From Bufo bufo (taxonomy: Eukaryota; Chordata; Amphibia; Anura; Bufonidae): 64,000 bases of DNA. Below, one piece after another: positions 1 to 11,857 of this stretch. The notes beneath the pieces were generated by a model. It did no database searches and was not told where the DNA came from. It was given only the letters and a program-made list of their open reading frames with translations. Made by a program: the position numbers and the translations under genes. Location: positions 331,358,294-331,422,293 of the forward strand of contig NC_053390.1 of NCBI RefSeq assembly GCF_905171765.1. The letters are read 5' to 3'. Position 1 is the first letter of the stretch. Each line of letters starts with the position of its first letter.

Positions 1-291
1 TTCCACTTGCACATTTCAGACTTTAGATGGATACCATGTTTTCTTTTCCTCTCCTCCTGATTTTCTAAGTGCTAAAGTAATGTATGTAAATAATGTGTTT
101 GCTCTGGGGTTGCCTTGATTGCATGGACCTGCTCTCATAAAAACCCTGCATCCAAGTACAGAAGACCCTACCGAATTTGGTGGTTTTCCAGACAATCTCA
201 TTATCTGCTTGATCCTCTGATGGCTGAGATTAAAGCAAGCCTCTGGCTTAAAAAAATAATAATTCACATTACTTGGGGTAGGAGCTTACAT
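1..291. other. Unassigned non-coding DNA
   Basis: AT-rich sequence with no supported exon, RNA gene or recognised repeat. Confidence 0.4.
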
Positions 292-618
292 GGTGACCTC
301 AGTTTAGCTGCAGGTCTGTCATTTCCTGGACTCCTCTTTTGCCATCCAAGATGGCTGCTCCACTTCCCAGACTACCTGGTGCTTACTGTGCATTTGGTAG
401 CCCAAGACACTTCCTACTGCCCTTGGATTGGACAGAATTGCTCATGTGAACAATGCTGGCCAATCCAAAAGCAGGGCTGGACAAGTAGGAAGTGTCTTGG
501 GCTACCAAATGCACAATGTACATCAGACAGTCTGAGAAGGTGGGCGGCCATATTGGATAGCAGAAGAGGAGCCTGGGAATTAGTGGATTGACAACTAAAA
601 GATGAAAAGGAGGTCACC
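292..618. repeat. Foldback MITE, copy 1
   Basis: The two halves are inverted copies. The left end GGTGACCTC is answered by GAGGTCACC at the right end, and the block around GGTAGCCCAAGACACTTCCT (about 398) returns inverted near 490. The centre is about 440-460. An open frame of about 158 codons crosses it but follows the palindrome, so it is not a gene. A diverged copy lies at 1938-2248. Superfamily not assigned. Confidence 0.75.
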
Positions 619-1937
619 AGATAAGTTAAATGTGACCTTTTTGCTTAAATGAAGAATCAGACTAGACAGCACTAGTTTATCCCCTGCTCCCTATTGAAAT
701 TAATTAATCTGTCACCAGGTTTATGCTGCACTATCTGAGGGCAGCATAAAGTAGTGGAAGACAGCCTGATTATAGTGGCAGTCTGTATTTTTCATAAAAG
801 CACACTTTGTTAGATGCATGACAAGCTGAGCCACCAGTCCTCTCAATGATGTGCACATAATTTAGAATACTCGATATCCATTAGCAGCTTTCTCTCTATG
901 CACAGTAATAGGGAGGGGGCTGTCAATCAACTGCGGAAGAGCGGGTTAGCCTGTCGCTTATGAATACGAGGACTCCACCCTTAGCTTGTGCTGTATCTAA
1001 TTGTGATGTTATAGAAACTACGGCCAGAAAACAAGTACTGTGACACACTGTTATAAGGCAGTATAAACATGGCGACAGATTCCCTGTAACATGGATGTTC
1101 GGAGTACCTGTTGGTATTTATATTTTTAAAGCAGGTAAAAGATCTGGAAGGACAGAAAAATAAAACAAGGTGTTTTAGGGCCATTATTCTCAGCTGAATC
1201 TCTACCGAGCTCCTACATTAAAGCTGTTACAATATGATTTGACGCTAATACCGAAATTGAAAAACAGTTCACCAAATCATTGATTGTCACATTCTGAGAA
1301 AATTGTTGTATCTCTTGTTGTCAGTTGTGAATTATTAAGGCAATTAAATCATTTCTCATCTTATTTGGCAACATCCAAATCAGGGATCAGTGACGTCATA
1401 CACATAAAGTTATAAATGTTTGCACTGCCCAGTGTTCGAAGAAATCTGTGAATTTTCAGTTTTAGCTATTTATTCTTTGTATTATGTGTAATATAAATTG
1501 TGTAAATTATTTCATTAGAAATATACACATATATATTTATGTATGTCGGCTATGTATGGCAAAGTCAATAGTCTTTGGCCATAAGACAACCATATTTATG
1601 CACCCGTATTACGTCCACAGCACCCGAACTGTCCATGATTGTGTGGAACTGAACTTAGATCACCATACAACCTTATCGTAATCTGGGTTCGGTTCAGTAG
1701 AACCCCAGGGCTGTAGTTGTTGCAGCTCATATTATGTGGTATTATGACCACATTGCAATGACACATAATACATTTAACATCCTAATCCACATTGTGTTTC
1801 TATGCATACGAGGTTGGTTTAACTGGAAATGGCTCTCATCAGATATTTTACACTCACACATTAAAGATTTAAAGTGACCCTCAGGTTCCAGGGAAAAAAT
1901 AATCACATTAACCAAGGAATGAACAGAAGACTTATCT
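619..1937. other. Unassigned intergenic DNA
   Basis: About 1.3 kb of AT-rich sequence. I see no exon with paired splice sites and no transposon ends. Short open frames here are not protein-like. Confidence 0.4.
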
Positions 1938-2248
1938 GTGACCTCCTTTTCACCTTTTTTGTCAATTCCTGGGCTCCTCTTCTGCCATCCAAGATGGCCA
2001 TTCCACTTCTCAGACTACCTGATATACTGTGTGTATTTGGTAGCCTAAGACACTTCCTGCTGCCTTTGGTTTGTCCAGAATGTGATCAGTGCTGGCCAAT
2101 CCAATGGCAGGGCTTTATAAGTAGGAAGTGGTTTGGGCTACCGTTGTGTAGTATGTATTAGAGTGCGGTGCGGCCATCTTGAATGACAGAAGACGAGCTT
2201 GGGAATTGATGTGGATCTGCAGCTAAAAAGATGAAAAGGAAGTCACCA
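1938..2248. repeat. Foldback MITE, copy 2
   Basis: Same family as 292-618. It starts GTGACCTCCTTTTC, contains the shared GCCATCCAAGATGGC and GGTAGCC...AAGACACTTCCT blocks, and ends GATGAAAAGGAAGTCACC. It is more diverged between arms than copy 1, which suggests an older insertion. Confidence 0.7.
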
Positions 2249-4250
2249 GGTAGGTGTTCTGTTTATTCCACGTTTTTTCTTGAACTGGGGGTCATTCTGA
2301 TATCTAGCACAGTTTACTAAAGGGGTGAATTCATCTTTTGTTTTTTTTGGATACAGGAAGTAACATTTCAGAACTGAAGAGAAAAAAGGAGGTAATTGGC
2401 TGCATTGCTTAATGCGGAGCTTTATACTCACTGCAATGTCCCATATATAACAGCCTTTCTTAAAAATAACTTACTGATGCAATGCCTTCTCTGCTGGCGT
2501 GTCCATTCCCTTCGCTGCCCTCCCGTTCCAGGGTCCTGTCCTTCCACACCAAGTATATTCAGATGTGGATGTAGTTAGGAGCCCTGTATAATTGTAGCAT
2601 TAGGGGCTTTTTTTACACAAACATAGCCAAAATGTGGAACCGTTTTACTGAAAAAGTGTGAGCAAACAGGAATGTTCATGTAATTTCATTCATCCAAGAG
2701 ATTAGATATTGTGTGTCATTCTGAGAACCGAAGGGCTTAGTGTAAGGTCAGATTTAATCTGAGTATACAGTATTTGTGTGTAGCTGCTCATGATTGCAGA
2801 TCTAGGCGTCCCATACGTCTCTCTGTTGCTGGTGATCTGTCATGTCTTGTGCAGTTTGGAAATGTCACTTTTTTCCTTCAATATTAGGGTGAAGGAAAGT
2901 TGTCATCAAGATACATTGTAATGCAATATACGTGTGACATCTGATTTCCATTTATTTCCATATTATTTCCGGCGTCAGTACCGCTGCTAGTACCTATGAA
3001 GGTGTCGAAATTTAACTTCTATATGCAACTTCAGTAGAATATCCTAGTACCATAGAACATTTTATACCATTGGGAACATTTGCAGATGAAGATATCTTGA
3101 TGACGGCTATCCTCCCAAATGGCCCATGTGTAGAGGCCCATACTTATTCATTACAATGTGTGAATTGTCATATTCTCTGTATGTACTTTATTTAGCTCCT
3201 GCACTCCATGAATTGCTGAGCAGGGCTCTTTGTTCATTAACACATAACAACACCTTGTTTCAGTGTCCAATTGTGTAATATTTGTCCGTTAACATTTTAT
3301 GACTAGAAGCAGGTTAAAGCAAGTGCAAAGCTTGATTGATGAAGGTGGATGGATTCCTTGCAAGTGACATGAAATATAAACTGGTAAACTTTACCAACAT
3401 TCGAGGGAAAATTGCTAACAAAAAAGGTATAAATCATTTTCTAGATTTATTACAGAGTTGGAAAATGAAAGGATGGACAAGTCCTCCATGTTTCCAATCA
3501 GTTTTATATTTGTCTCCCAGCCAATGCATGTTGCACACAGCATATGAGGAGACAGGATGGTATAGAAGGTAGTGGGTAAAGAAAGGTAATCCCTAACGAT
3601 GCATCATTTCCACTCCTCCATTACAGGGGGTAGTCGATATGCTGCTGACGTCACAACACAGAAGGACACATTATTGCATTAGGCTTCATATGTACAATAT
3701 AAATAATGATAGCAGATTTCAGTTGTTCACATTGTCCCTACCTCGGTGAACTACAATGTAAGCACCATAGGGCTAAGCAGTTATCAGGTTTGTACTATAC
3801 ATTATGCTTTATTGCTCTGGCCTGTTGTGGTACTTTTTTGCCAGGCATCATAGCATCTAACAGTTGTTAAAAATAATAAGGGCCATTAATTCAACCAGTA
3901 ATTGGACATTACATATAATGTCATCAAATTGTTTAAAAAATGGGAGTATGCCACCCTAGAACTAGTCTGTGTGACTATCTTAACAAGACAAGGGTGGCTT
4001 GTGTAAAGGTGGCCATACACATTAGATGGAAGTCAGCCATAAGGGAAAGGTATGGCGAAAGAAGGATCGAGCATGTCAGATTTCCAGATGCCTGATTCTC
4101 AGGGAAGATAAGCCGTCTCTTTCTCCCCTATACCCATTGAAAACACATACATACTTTGCATACATGCATAGCTTTTGATTGACAGCTATCTAAACTGTAT
4201 GGCCAACTTTATGCAATAGCATTGTCTTTGACCTATTTTATGAAACTTAA
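2249..4250. other. Unassigned intergenic DNA
   Basis: No supported exon. Around 4008-4215 a weak inverted pair (GTGGCCATACACATTAGAT and CTAAACTGTATGGCCAAC) may be an old foldback element. The remainder is unclassified. Confidence 0.35.
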
Positions 4251-4808
4251 AGAGCATCTGTTAACATTATCAACAGATCATGGTGACTAACATGAGCCCT
4301 TTTTCTCAGCAAATGGTATTACCAATGTAGAGAAATTCTTACTTTTAGTAATATCTAAATGAGGTGTTTGGGCCACTGAGGGGCTGGACTGGCCCCTTGG
4401 AGCACCATTTCACCTCCGCCTCCCAGTGACACTGACATGGCCAGGCACCCTTATTATTCCAATGCCTGGCTCTGAAATCTCCTGCTTAGCCATTTGTCCC
4501 TGCTCAGAGATCTTGACTGGACGTGCGCCAATGGTACAGCTGCCTGCTTATGCACAAGATCTCAGGGCCAGGCATTGGAGCAACGAAGAAGCCTGGCTCT
4601 CTCAGCCTTACTGGGAGGGGGAGTGGCAGTGAGTTTAAGTGGTGCTCTGAGTAGCTAGACCAGCCCCTCAGTACTCTGAGCACCTAATTTGCATATAACT
4701 ATAAGTTAGATTTCTTGGCAACAGTAATACCGATTGCAGAGAGAAAGGGCTTTCGTTAGTCACCATGATTCTGGTTTAATAGGGTTGATCATGGTGACAG
4801 ATGCTCTC
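4251..4808. repeat. Foldback MITE of about 560 bp
   Basis: The termini AGAGCATCTGTTAAC and GTGACAGATGCTCT are inverted. Inner blocks also mirror: GAGGGGCTGGACTGGCCCC near 4380 against GACCAGCCCCTC near 4660, and CCAATGCCTGGC against GCCAGGCATTGG. The axis is near 4530. Non-autonomous; class not assigned. Confidence 0.7.
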
Positions 4809-5947
4809 TAATATCAGAGTTCCTATTCACTTCTATGGAAGACAAACCGATACAAAAATGAATCGGTCTGCCTCAGTTCAGGCAGGATTTTTTTTATTAC
4901 AGGGTACTGTGCTTTGCCTTTGTGACCTACTGTACAAATGCAACATGATGTGTGAAATCTGATTGAAAATGTGATGCAAATGGATATTTTATTTCTAAGA
5001 TTTTTTTCTGCAAAAATGTTGGCATCTAGCAATCCTAAGGCCTATTTCAAACTGTGATACAGGCTTCATATTATAACCCCTCACATGCACCCCCATAGTG
5101 TTCTACATTCAGTACAGTAAAACCAAATGGGTCAGGGTGTTGCAGTCATATGGAGTCTGAATCAGAATTTTATAACCAGATGATTTCATACAAAGCATGC
5201 TACATTTCTTCACAGTTGGCCAGAGCTAGCATTTGTTTGCCCCTCATCTGAAGTGCAGTTGGACCTTGGAATAAAGTACGTCATATGCTGGGTTAGAAGC
5301 AGCAGGCATATCCAGAGGTTTGTTTCCATGTATCCCTTGACTAATATAAAATGTGAGCTCTGCTTTAAAATAGCATTTGCCTTTCACCCTGGGATTAAAA
5401 TGTTGAAAAGGGAGACAAATGAAAACCATGGCGGAGCTATTATTACTGGTTGTTAATTGTCATTTGACAGCTGTGAGAGATTTGGTGGGCTCCGGCGTTG
5501 CTGGAAGTTAAGGTGGAACAGGAGTCCAGGGCTACAACTGAGTTTCTGTGATTGTGATATTTCATGTATTATGTTTGTACAGTAGAGGTTATGTATAGCT
5601 GGTTGATGATGATGGAATAGTGCTATGTGTTACTGTATGTAATTACAATGTACTTCTTTCTGTGGATCGTCTTACTCAAACACAACTCTGGGAGCTCATA
5701 TTAAAGCCTATGTGTATAACTTTCTGTTGTAAAATAGGAGAAATTCTACCTGTAATTGCAGCCTTATTATCTTTGTATGATGTAAATTTCACATTTCTAT
5801 GTCAACATCCAGATTGTTTTGTATGGTAATCTTCAGACAATCCCTAATAAAAATCCTACAGATGACTACAGCAATTTCATGGAATCCAGTTGATTTTATT
5901 TAATTTACATTTATAAATTTATATACGGTAATTTAAATAAATAATTT
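4809..5947. other. Unassigned intergenic DNA
   Basis: About 1.1 kb without recognisable repeat structure or supported exon. Open frames of 60-70 codons lack splice context and protein-like composition. Confidence 0.35.
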
Positions 5948-6060
5948 AAAGGGGTTGTCCACTCCTTTTTATATTGATGGCTTATCCTCAGGATAGGTCA
6001 TCAATATCTGATAAGTGAGGGATCCAACACCCGACACCCCCGCTGATCAGCTGTTCAGGT
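5948..6060. repeat. GGATAGGTCATC-type repeat, left-end fragment
   Basis: It begins AAAGGGGTTGTCCACTC and contains CTCAGGATAGGTCATCAATA and GCTGATCAGCTGTTC. The same core recurs near 14460, 19400 and 45490, so this is a dispersed family. Here it is cut off where a transposase relic begins. Confidence 0.6.
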
Positions 6061-7000
6061 TGTCACAGGTATCTGTAGCCATGTTGACTGTAGTGCATCC
6101 CGCAGCTGCTGGAGGGTCCGTGGGGGAAGATCCATAGAGCGAATGTGACAATCGAGGTGGTCCCACAGATGCTCAATTGGGTTCAAGTCGGGAGAATTAG
6201 GGGGCCAGGGTAGTACTTGGAAGTCTTGGTCATGCTCTTCTAATCAATGTCAGACATTTCTAGCTAGTTGCATTGTCTTGCTGGAAGAACACATCTGCCC
6301 CAGGGAAAACAATCAGTATGTATTGGTGTACATGATCTGCAAGGATGGATGAGTGGGTCCAGAGAATGCTGCAAAAATATTTCCCAGACCATAATGCTGC
6401 CACCACCAGCTTGTGTTCTTCCAGCAATGGTTGCATGGTGTTTGTTCTCTGATCTTTATCGCCTGACACACCAATATCCATTTGATGAATCAGAAAATGT
6501 GACTCTTCGGAGAAGGCAACCATTTGCAAACCAGCGGAGGTCCAATTCCAACACTGCCATAAAATTTGATGCCTTTTCTGCCAATGCAACTTCTTAGTAG
6601 AGGTGCAGTGACCATCAGCTTTGGGGCCCTATACGCAGTAGGGTTGACTGAACTGTTGTTTTAGACACATCTGGTAGCCCCCTGTGTCATTTTGATGGTG
6701 AGCTGCTCCACTGTATTGTGTTGGCCCACTCTCGCGCACCTTTGTAGCCAACGCTCACCTCTCATATTAATAGCTCATGGTGCTCCACAGTTTGTACATT
6801 GCTTATCTGCAATAGTGCCTTTTTGTCCACTCATGATACACTTTCACAACAGCAGCATACCAACAGTTCACAAACGAGGGATATGTATGCAGACAACCTA
6901 TTGCAAACCTTATATACCCAACCAAGCCAGCTCATGACATGTGACTTGCTTCATGAGCTATGTGCTGCTGATGTTGAAAGTGGTCATGATAATGTGACTC
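6061..7000 (-). pseudogene. Degraded Tc1/mariner-type transposase relic
   Basis: Read on the minus strand, 6140-6240 encodes the C-terminal signature [15 protein letters not shown], preceded near 6265-6290 by FFQQDNA. These are the third and second catalytic blocks of IS630/Tc1/mariner DDE transposases. Further 5' a block resembling FSDESHF carries an E where the first catalytic D is expected. The frame is broken several times and no terminal inverted repeats are visible. It is a dead fragment. Confidence 0.75.
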
Positions 7001-7480
7001 GACTATGTATAATGGAATACCATATAATCAGTCCTTACAATCTTAGATCGTTTTCTCCCTAAGTAGCATTGCTCATGGAGGCGCCATACAGCAACACATG
7101 GAAGCCAACATATCTGTAATACATGGAGGCCACAATCACAAGGGAGTGGGCTGATCAGCATTTTGCATCAATGTGTAAGCCAAAACCAGGAGTGGGTCCA
7201 AAACAGAGAAGAGGAGCACATATTTTCATTATACTCTTTCCCTTGTTGGTTTTGCCCAGAAAATACTCATGCAAAACACTGACCAAAATTCTACCCTGTG
7301 AAAGAGGTCTTGGTTGGAAGAGACTGAGATCACTCAGTATTACTTCTATATTATCACACTGTTGTATTGCTCTAGATTCCAAACTCATCTGCATAGTAGC
7401 AAACAGTTTTGAATTTGCGTGGACTGTCCCTAATTTTTAAAGCTAATCCTGGCAAATTATGGCTGTCCCTGGCTAAACAT
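7001..7480. other. Unassigned DNA with a short dispersed repeat
   Basis: No gene supported. Near 7420-7480 the phrase GGACTGTCCCTAATTTTTAA ... CCTGGCAAATTATGGCTGTC resembles sequence near 37240-37305, indicating a dispersed repeat. Confidence 0.4.
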
Positions 7481-8000
7481 AATAACAGTGACATCCACAA
7501 TGCTCCCATAACAGTGACATCCACTGTGCTCCCACAGTGATCTCCACAGCATCCCACCGCCTTAACAGTGACCTCCACAGCGCCCCACCCCCTTAACAGT
7601 GACCTATAGTGATGAGCGGCAGGGCAATATTCGAATTCGTGATATTTTGAGAATATTTGGGCGAATATTCGCCATATATTTGCGAATTCGAGAATTTGTT
7701 ATCTCCAGTCATTATTTTCTTGATTGCAAAAATCGGCAACTGAAAAATTTGCAATAAAAATTTGCATTATGAAAATTTGCAATCAACACTACTCCTAAAG
7801 TCAAAGATATTGCAGCCTTCTTATTGGCCCACAAGCTAGAAGCAGGGAGCTTGATTAAAAAAAATCTTGAATATTCGAAATTACGAATATATATCACTAT
7901 ATTCTAAATACTCGCGAATTCTCGAAGTGCCGATATTGGCGATAAAAAGTCGCAATTCGAATATTCGTGATCAACACTAGTGACCTATAACAGTGAAGAA
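7481..8000. repeat. Minisatellite of AACAGTGACCTCCACAG units
   Basis: Imperfect tandem units of about 25-30 bp (AACAGTGACATCCACAATGC and variants) run to 7606 and resume at 7980. A 373-bp transposon interrupts them. The same unit forms a larger array at 48372-49310, so both derive from one family. Confidence 0.65.
7607..7979. mobile_element. hAT-like MITE with 8-bp target duplication
   Basis: Termini TAGTGATGAGC and TGATCAACACTA are imperfect inverted repeats. GTGACCTA flanks both sides (7599-7606 and 7980-7987). An 8-bp duplication is typical of hAT elements. The interior is AT-rich with repeated GAATTCG/AATATTCG motifs and has no transposase. A related half-element lies at 46733-46990. Confidence 0.75.
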
Positions 8001-8870
8001 AAATGGCTGAGTTGTTATCTAAACCTGGTGTAAAACTGTGTGTATGTCAGTGAGGCGAAGACTGAAGGACCTGCAACTTCTATTTCCAATAAGGGTCATG
8101 TGATCGTATGTATGTCAGTTAGGATATGACTGAAGGACCTGGGAGCTTCTATTGGCTAACACGCGTCATGTGAAGATGCCATATTTGCATTTTTTGGGAA
8201 TATCTCAAGAACTGTATGTCCTAAAGAGCTGAGTTCTAAGACCTTTCTAAACACCTGATTTACCTATATGCCAAATTTGGTGCAGATTGGTCCAATCTTT
8301 TGGCAGTGCATAAAGAACAGGCAGACAATAGACAGACAGAAATTAATTTTTATATACAGTACATAAGACATAAAAACGTGATTTCTCAGTAGTGCCCTTC
8401 TTATAAAGTTCTCATCTACAAAGCTGAACAACGCAGACAATGAAATCTTAAGGGGGTTTTCCAGGACTTACCTAATAATGATCTATCTATCATCAATATC
8501 ATATCAGGGTTCAGTTCTTTACACTACCTGCAGAACCAGGACAGGAGCCAGACATTGGAGCTCAAAGCTCCGTACACTATGTAATGTTTGATAATAAAGA
8601 ATTCATCTAGGTCTAGTTCTATCTAAACAGTGAATAGAAGCACTTTCCATTTTATCTTCATAAAAAGTTAACATTACTCAGCAAGTCTATTTGATTTTGT
8701 ACTACTCTCCTTTTTGGAATATAGTTTGGAGTTTATCTGCAGGCTTGTATTTCCAGTCTATATACAACAGCAAAAACCCACTGGAAATGGGATTCAGTTC
8801 TTGAACAGTTCCACCATCTAGTGGTCAAATTGGGCAAAACAAGAAAACCGCAGCCTTCAAATACAAGTTA
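7988..8870. other. Unclassified repeat-like DNA
   Basis: Near 8040-8350 two partial repeats of GACTGAAGGACCTG...CTTCTATT occur, followed by CCAAATTTGGTGCAGATTGG and short CAGACA repeats. I take this to be the 3' end of an unidentified dispersed element. AAGGGGGTTTTCC near 8453 looks like one end of a TTAA-type MITE. No gene supported. Confidence 0.4.
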
Positions 8871-10500
8871 GGTCCATATATATTTGAACACTGACACAAA
8901 TTTGGTTTTTATTACCTGTTTACTAAAACATATTCAAGTTATTTAATGGACATAAAGTCTAGACTTTTAGCTTTCATTTGAGGGTATTCACATTAAAATT
9001 GGATGAAGGGTTTAGGAGTTTCAGATCCTTTACATGTGGCACCCTGTTTTTAAAGGGACCAAAAGTAATTGGATAATTGACTCAAAGGCTGTTTCATGGG
9101 CAGGTGTGGGCAATTCCTTCATTAGTTCATTCTCAATTAAGCACATAAAAGGCCTGGAGTTGATTTGAGGTGTGGTGCTTGCATTTTGAAGATTTTGCTG
9201 AAAAGAAAACATGCGGTCAAAGGAGCTCTCCATGCAGGTGAAAACAAGCCATCCTTCATCTGTGAAAACAGAAAAAAACTATCCGAGAAATTGCTACACT
9301 AATAGTAGTGGCAAAATCTACAGTTTGGTACATCCTGAGAAAGAAAGAAAGCACTGGTGACCTCAACAATGCAAAAAGACCTGGACGCCCACGGAAGACA
9401 ACAGTGGTGGATGATCGCAGAATAATTACCATGGTGAAGAGAAAACTCTTCACAACAGCCAACTAAGTGAACAACACTCTCCAGGATATAGGTGCATCAA
9501 TATCCAAATCTACCATAAAGAGAAGACTGCATAAAAGTAAATACAGAGGGTTCACTGCACGGTGCAAGCCACTCATAAGCCTCAAGAATAAGAAGGCTAG
9601 ATTGGACTTTGCTATAAAAAAAAACATCTTAAAAAACCAGCACACTTCTGGAAGAACATTCTTTGGACAGATGAAACCAAGATCAACCTCTACCAAAATG
9701 ATGGAAAGAAAAAACTATGGCAAAGGCATGGTACAGCTCATGATCCAAAGCATACCACATCATCTGTAAAACACGGTGGAGGCAGTGTGATGGCTTGGGC
9801 AAGCATGGCTGCCAGTGGCACTAGGTCCCTAGTGTTTATTGATGATGCGACACAGGACAGAAGCAGCTGGATGAATTCTGGTGTTTTCAGAGACATACTG
9901 TGTGCTTAAATCCAGCCAAATGCAGCCAAACTGATAGGTCAAAGTTTCATAATAGAGATGGACAATGACCCAAAACATAAAGCCAAAGCAACCCAGGAGT
10001 TTATTAAAGCAAATACGTGGAATATTCTTGAATGGCCAAGTCAGTCACCTGATCTAAACCCAATAGAGCATGCATTTCACTTGTTATAGACTAAACTTCA
10101 GACAGAAAGTCTTACAAACAAACAGCAACTGAAAACTGCTGCAGTAACGGCCTGCAAGAGCATTAAAAAGGAGGAAACACAGCGTCTGGTGATGTCCATG
10201 AGTTCAAGACTTCAGGCAGTCATAGCCAACAAAGGGTTTTCAACCAAGTATTAGAAATAAAATTTTGTTTACAATTATTTAATTTGTCTAATTACTTTTG
10301 AGCCCCTGAAATGAAGGGATTGAGTTTAAAAAATGCTTTAGTTCCTCACATTTTTATGCCACCATTCTGTTCAACCCACTAAATTAAAGCTGAAAATCTG
10401 AACTTCAACTGCATCTGAATTGTTTTGTTCAAAATTCATTGTGGTAGTGTACAGAACAAAAATTAGAAAAATGTTGTCTGTGTCCAAATATATATGGACC
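8871..10500 (+). mobile_element. Complete-length, inactive Tc1-like transposon
   Basis: Inverted termini GGTCCATATATATTTG and CAAATATATATGGACC are flanked by TA at 8869-8870 and 10501-10502, the Tc1/mariner target duplication. The 1630-bp length is typical for the group. The plus-strand transposase inside is broken. Both ends are intact, so this copy could in principle be moved by a transposase supplied elsewhere, but it cannot make its own. Confidence 0.9.
9211..10254 (+). pseudogene. Tc1-like transposase pseudogene
   Basis: Segments in shifted frames keep family blocks in order: an N-terminal helix-turn-helix region, ILWTDETK near 9660 (first catalytic D), GGGSVMAW near 9780, MDNDPKH near 9960 (second D), and [13 protein letters not shown] near 10035 (third catalytic E). 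Several frameshifts and in-frame stops, for example near 9908 and 10089, break the protein. The longest surviving piece is about 100 codons (9467-9769). Confidence 0.85.
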
Positions 10501-10510
10501 TAACTGTACA

Positions 10511-11050
10511 TTAAAGAGGTTGTCTCACTTCAGCAAATAGCATTTATTATGTACAGAAAGTTAATACAAGGCACTTACTAATGTATTGTGATTGTCCGTA
10601 TTGCTTCCTTTGCTGGCTTCATTCATTTCTCCATCACATTATACATTTCTCGTATCCAGCACAAGCAGGAACTGAAGACAGCTGCAGTAGAGGCCTGGCA
10701 GAGCATCACCAGGGATGAAACCCAGCGTCTGGTGATGTCTATGCGTTCCAGACTTCAGGCTGTAATTGACTGCAAAGGATTTGCAACCAAGTATTAAAAA
10801 GTTAAAGTTTGATTTATGATTATTATTTTGTCCCATTAGTTTTGATCCCTTAACAAGTGGGAGGCACATATGCAAACTGCTGTAATTCCTACACCGTTCA
10901 CCTGATTTGGATGTAAATACCCTCAAATTAAAGCTGGCAGTCTGCAGTTAAAGCACATCTTGTTCGTTTCATTTCAAATCCATTGTGGTGGTGTATAGAG
11001 CCAAAAATTTTAGAATTGCATCAATGTCCCAATATTTATGGACCTGACTG
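10511..11050. repeat. TTAA-type MITE left end joined to a Tc1 3' fragment
   Basis: From 10511 (TTAA) runs AGAGGTTGTCTCACTTCAGC, the inverse of the end at 14335-14354. At about 10655 it gives way to the 3' third of a second Tc1-like element on the plus strand. That part encodes a C-terminal piece ending KGFATKY (stop near 10796) and runs to the terminus GGACCTGACTG at 11050, followed by TA. The Tc1 piece is 5'-truncated. Confidence 0.65.
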
Positions 11051-11857
11051 TACAATCCATTAAGTCTGGAATTTTTGGGACTGTCATATCGCAGTCGCAG
11101 CAACACCATTGACAATCATTAGATCTAATCTTGCATGACACATAACTGTATAGCCCCAGCCTCATGGATGCAAGTAAAATGGACTTGGCATTACTCCAAC
11201 TATACCTTATCTCCAGTGTTGGACTGCGGTACTTAGGGCCCACCAGTGTAACTGATTCTGGGGGCCCACCTTAGGGCTCCTGCACACTAACTTATTTTTT
11301 TTTATGTCTGTACCGTTCTCTTTACTTCAATGGGGCCGCAAAAAAAAAAAATGACTCTGTGTGCATTCCGTGTCTGTATGTCCGCATGGCCGTTCTGCAA
11401 AATAATAGAACATGTCCTATTATTGGCAGCATTACAGACAAGGATAGGACTGTTCTATTAGAGGCCGGCTGTTCTGTTCCGTATAATGTGGAGTGCACAC
11501 ACCCGGTATCCATGTTTTGCGGATCCGCAATTTGCAGACTGCTAAACATCCAACGGTCGTGTTCATGAGTACTTACAGTGATAACAGAAATATTAAAGAT
11601 GAAGTATGATGGCAGACATTCATAGCAAAATGCACAAACATACATGTGGCAGAATTTACACACATATGGATATTTTGCACTTAAGTCAGAAACAAGACAC
11701 ATGCAGCGCACACCTGTCACTCATTGGACACATGTGGCACACATCATGTAGAGAAAGTTAATACAAGGCACTTACTAATGTATTGCGATTATCCATATTG
11801 ACTCTTTTCCATCACATTATACACAGCACGTATCCATTGTTTTGACCACTCTGCAAT

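Noticed and set aside
115..591. 158-codon plus-strand frame
   Set aside because: Coincides with a palindromic MITE and is matched by a frame on the opposite strand; copy at 1938-2248 is broken.
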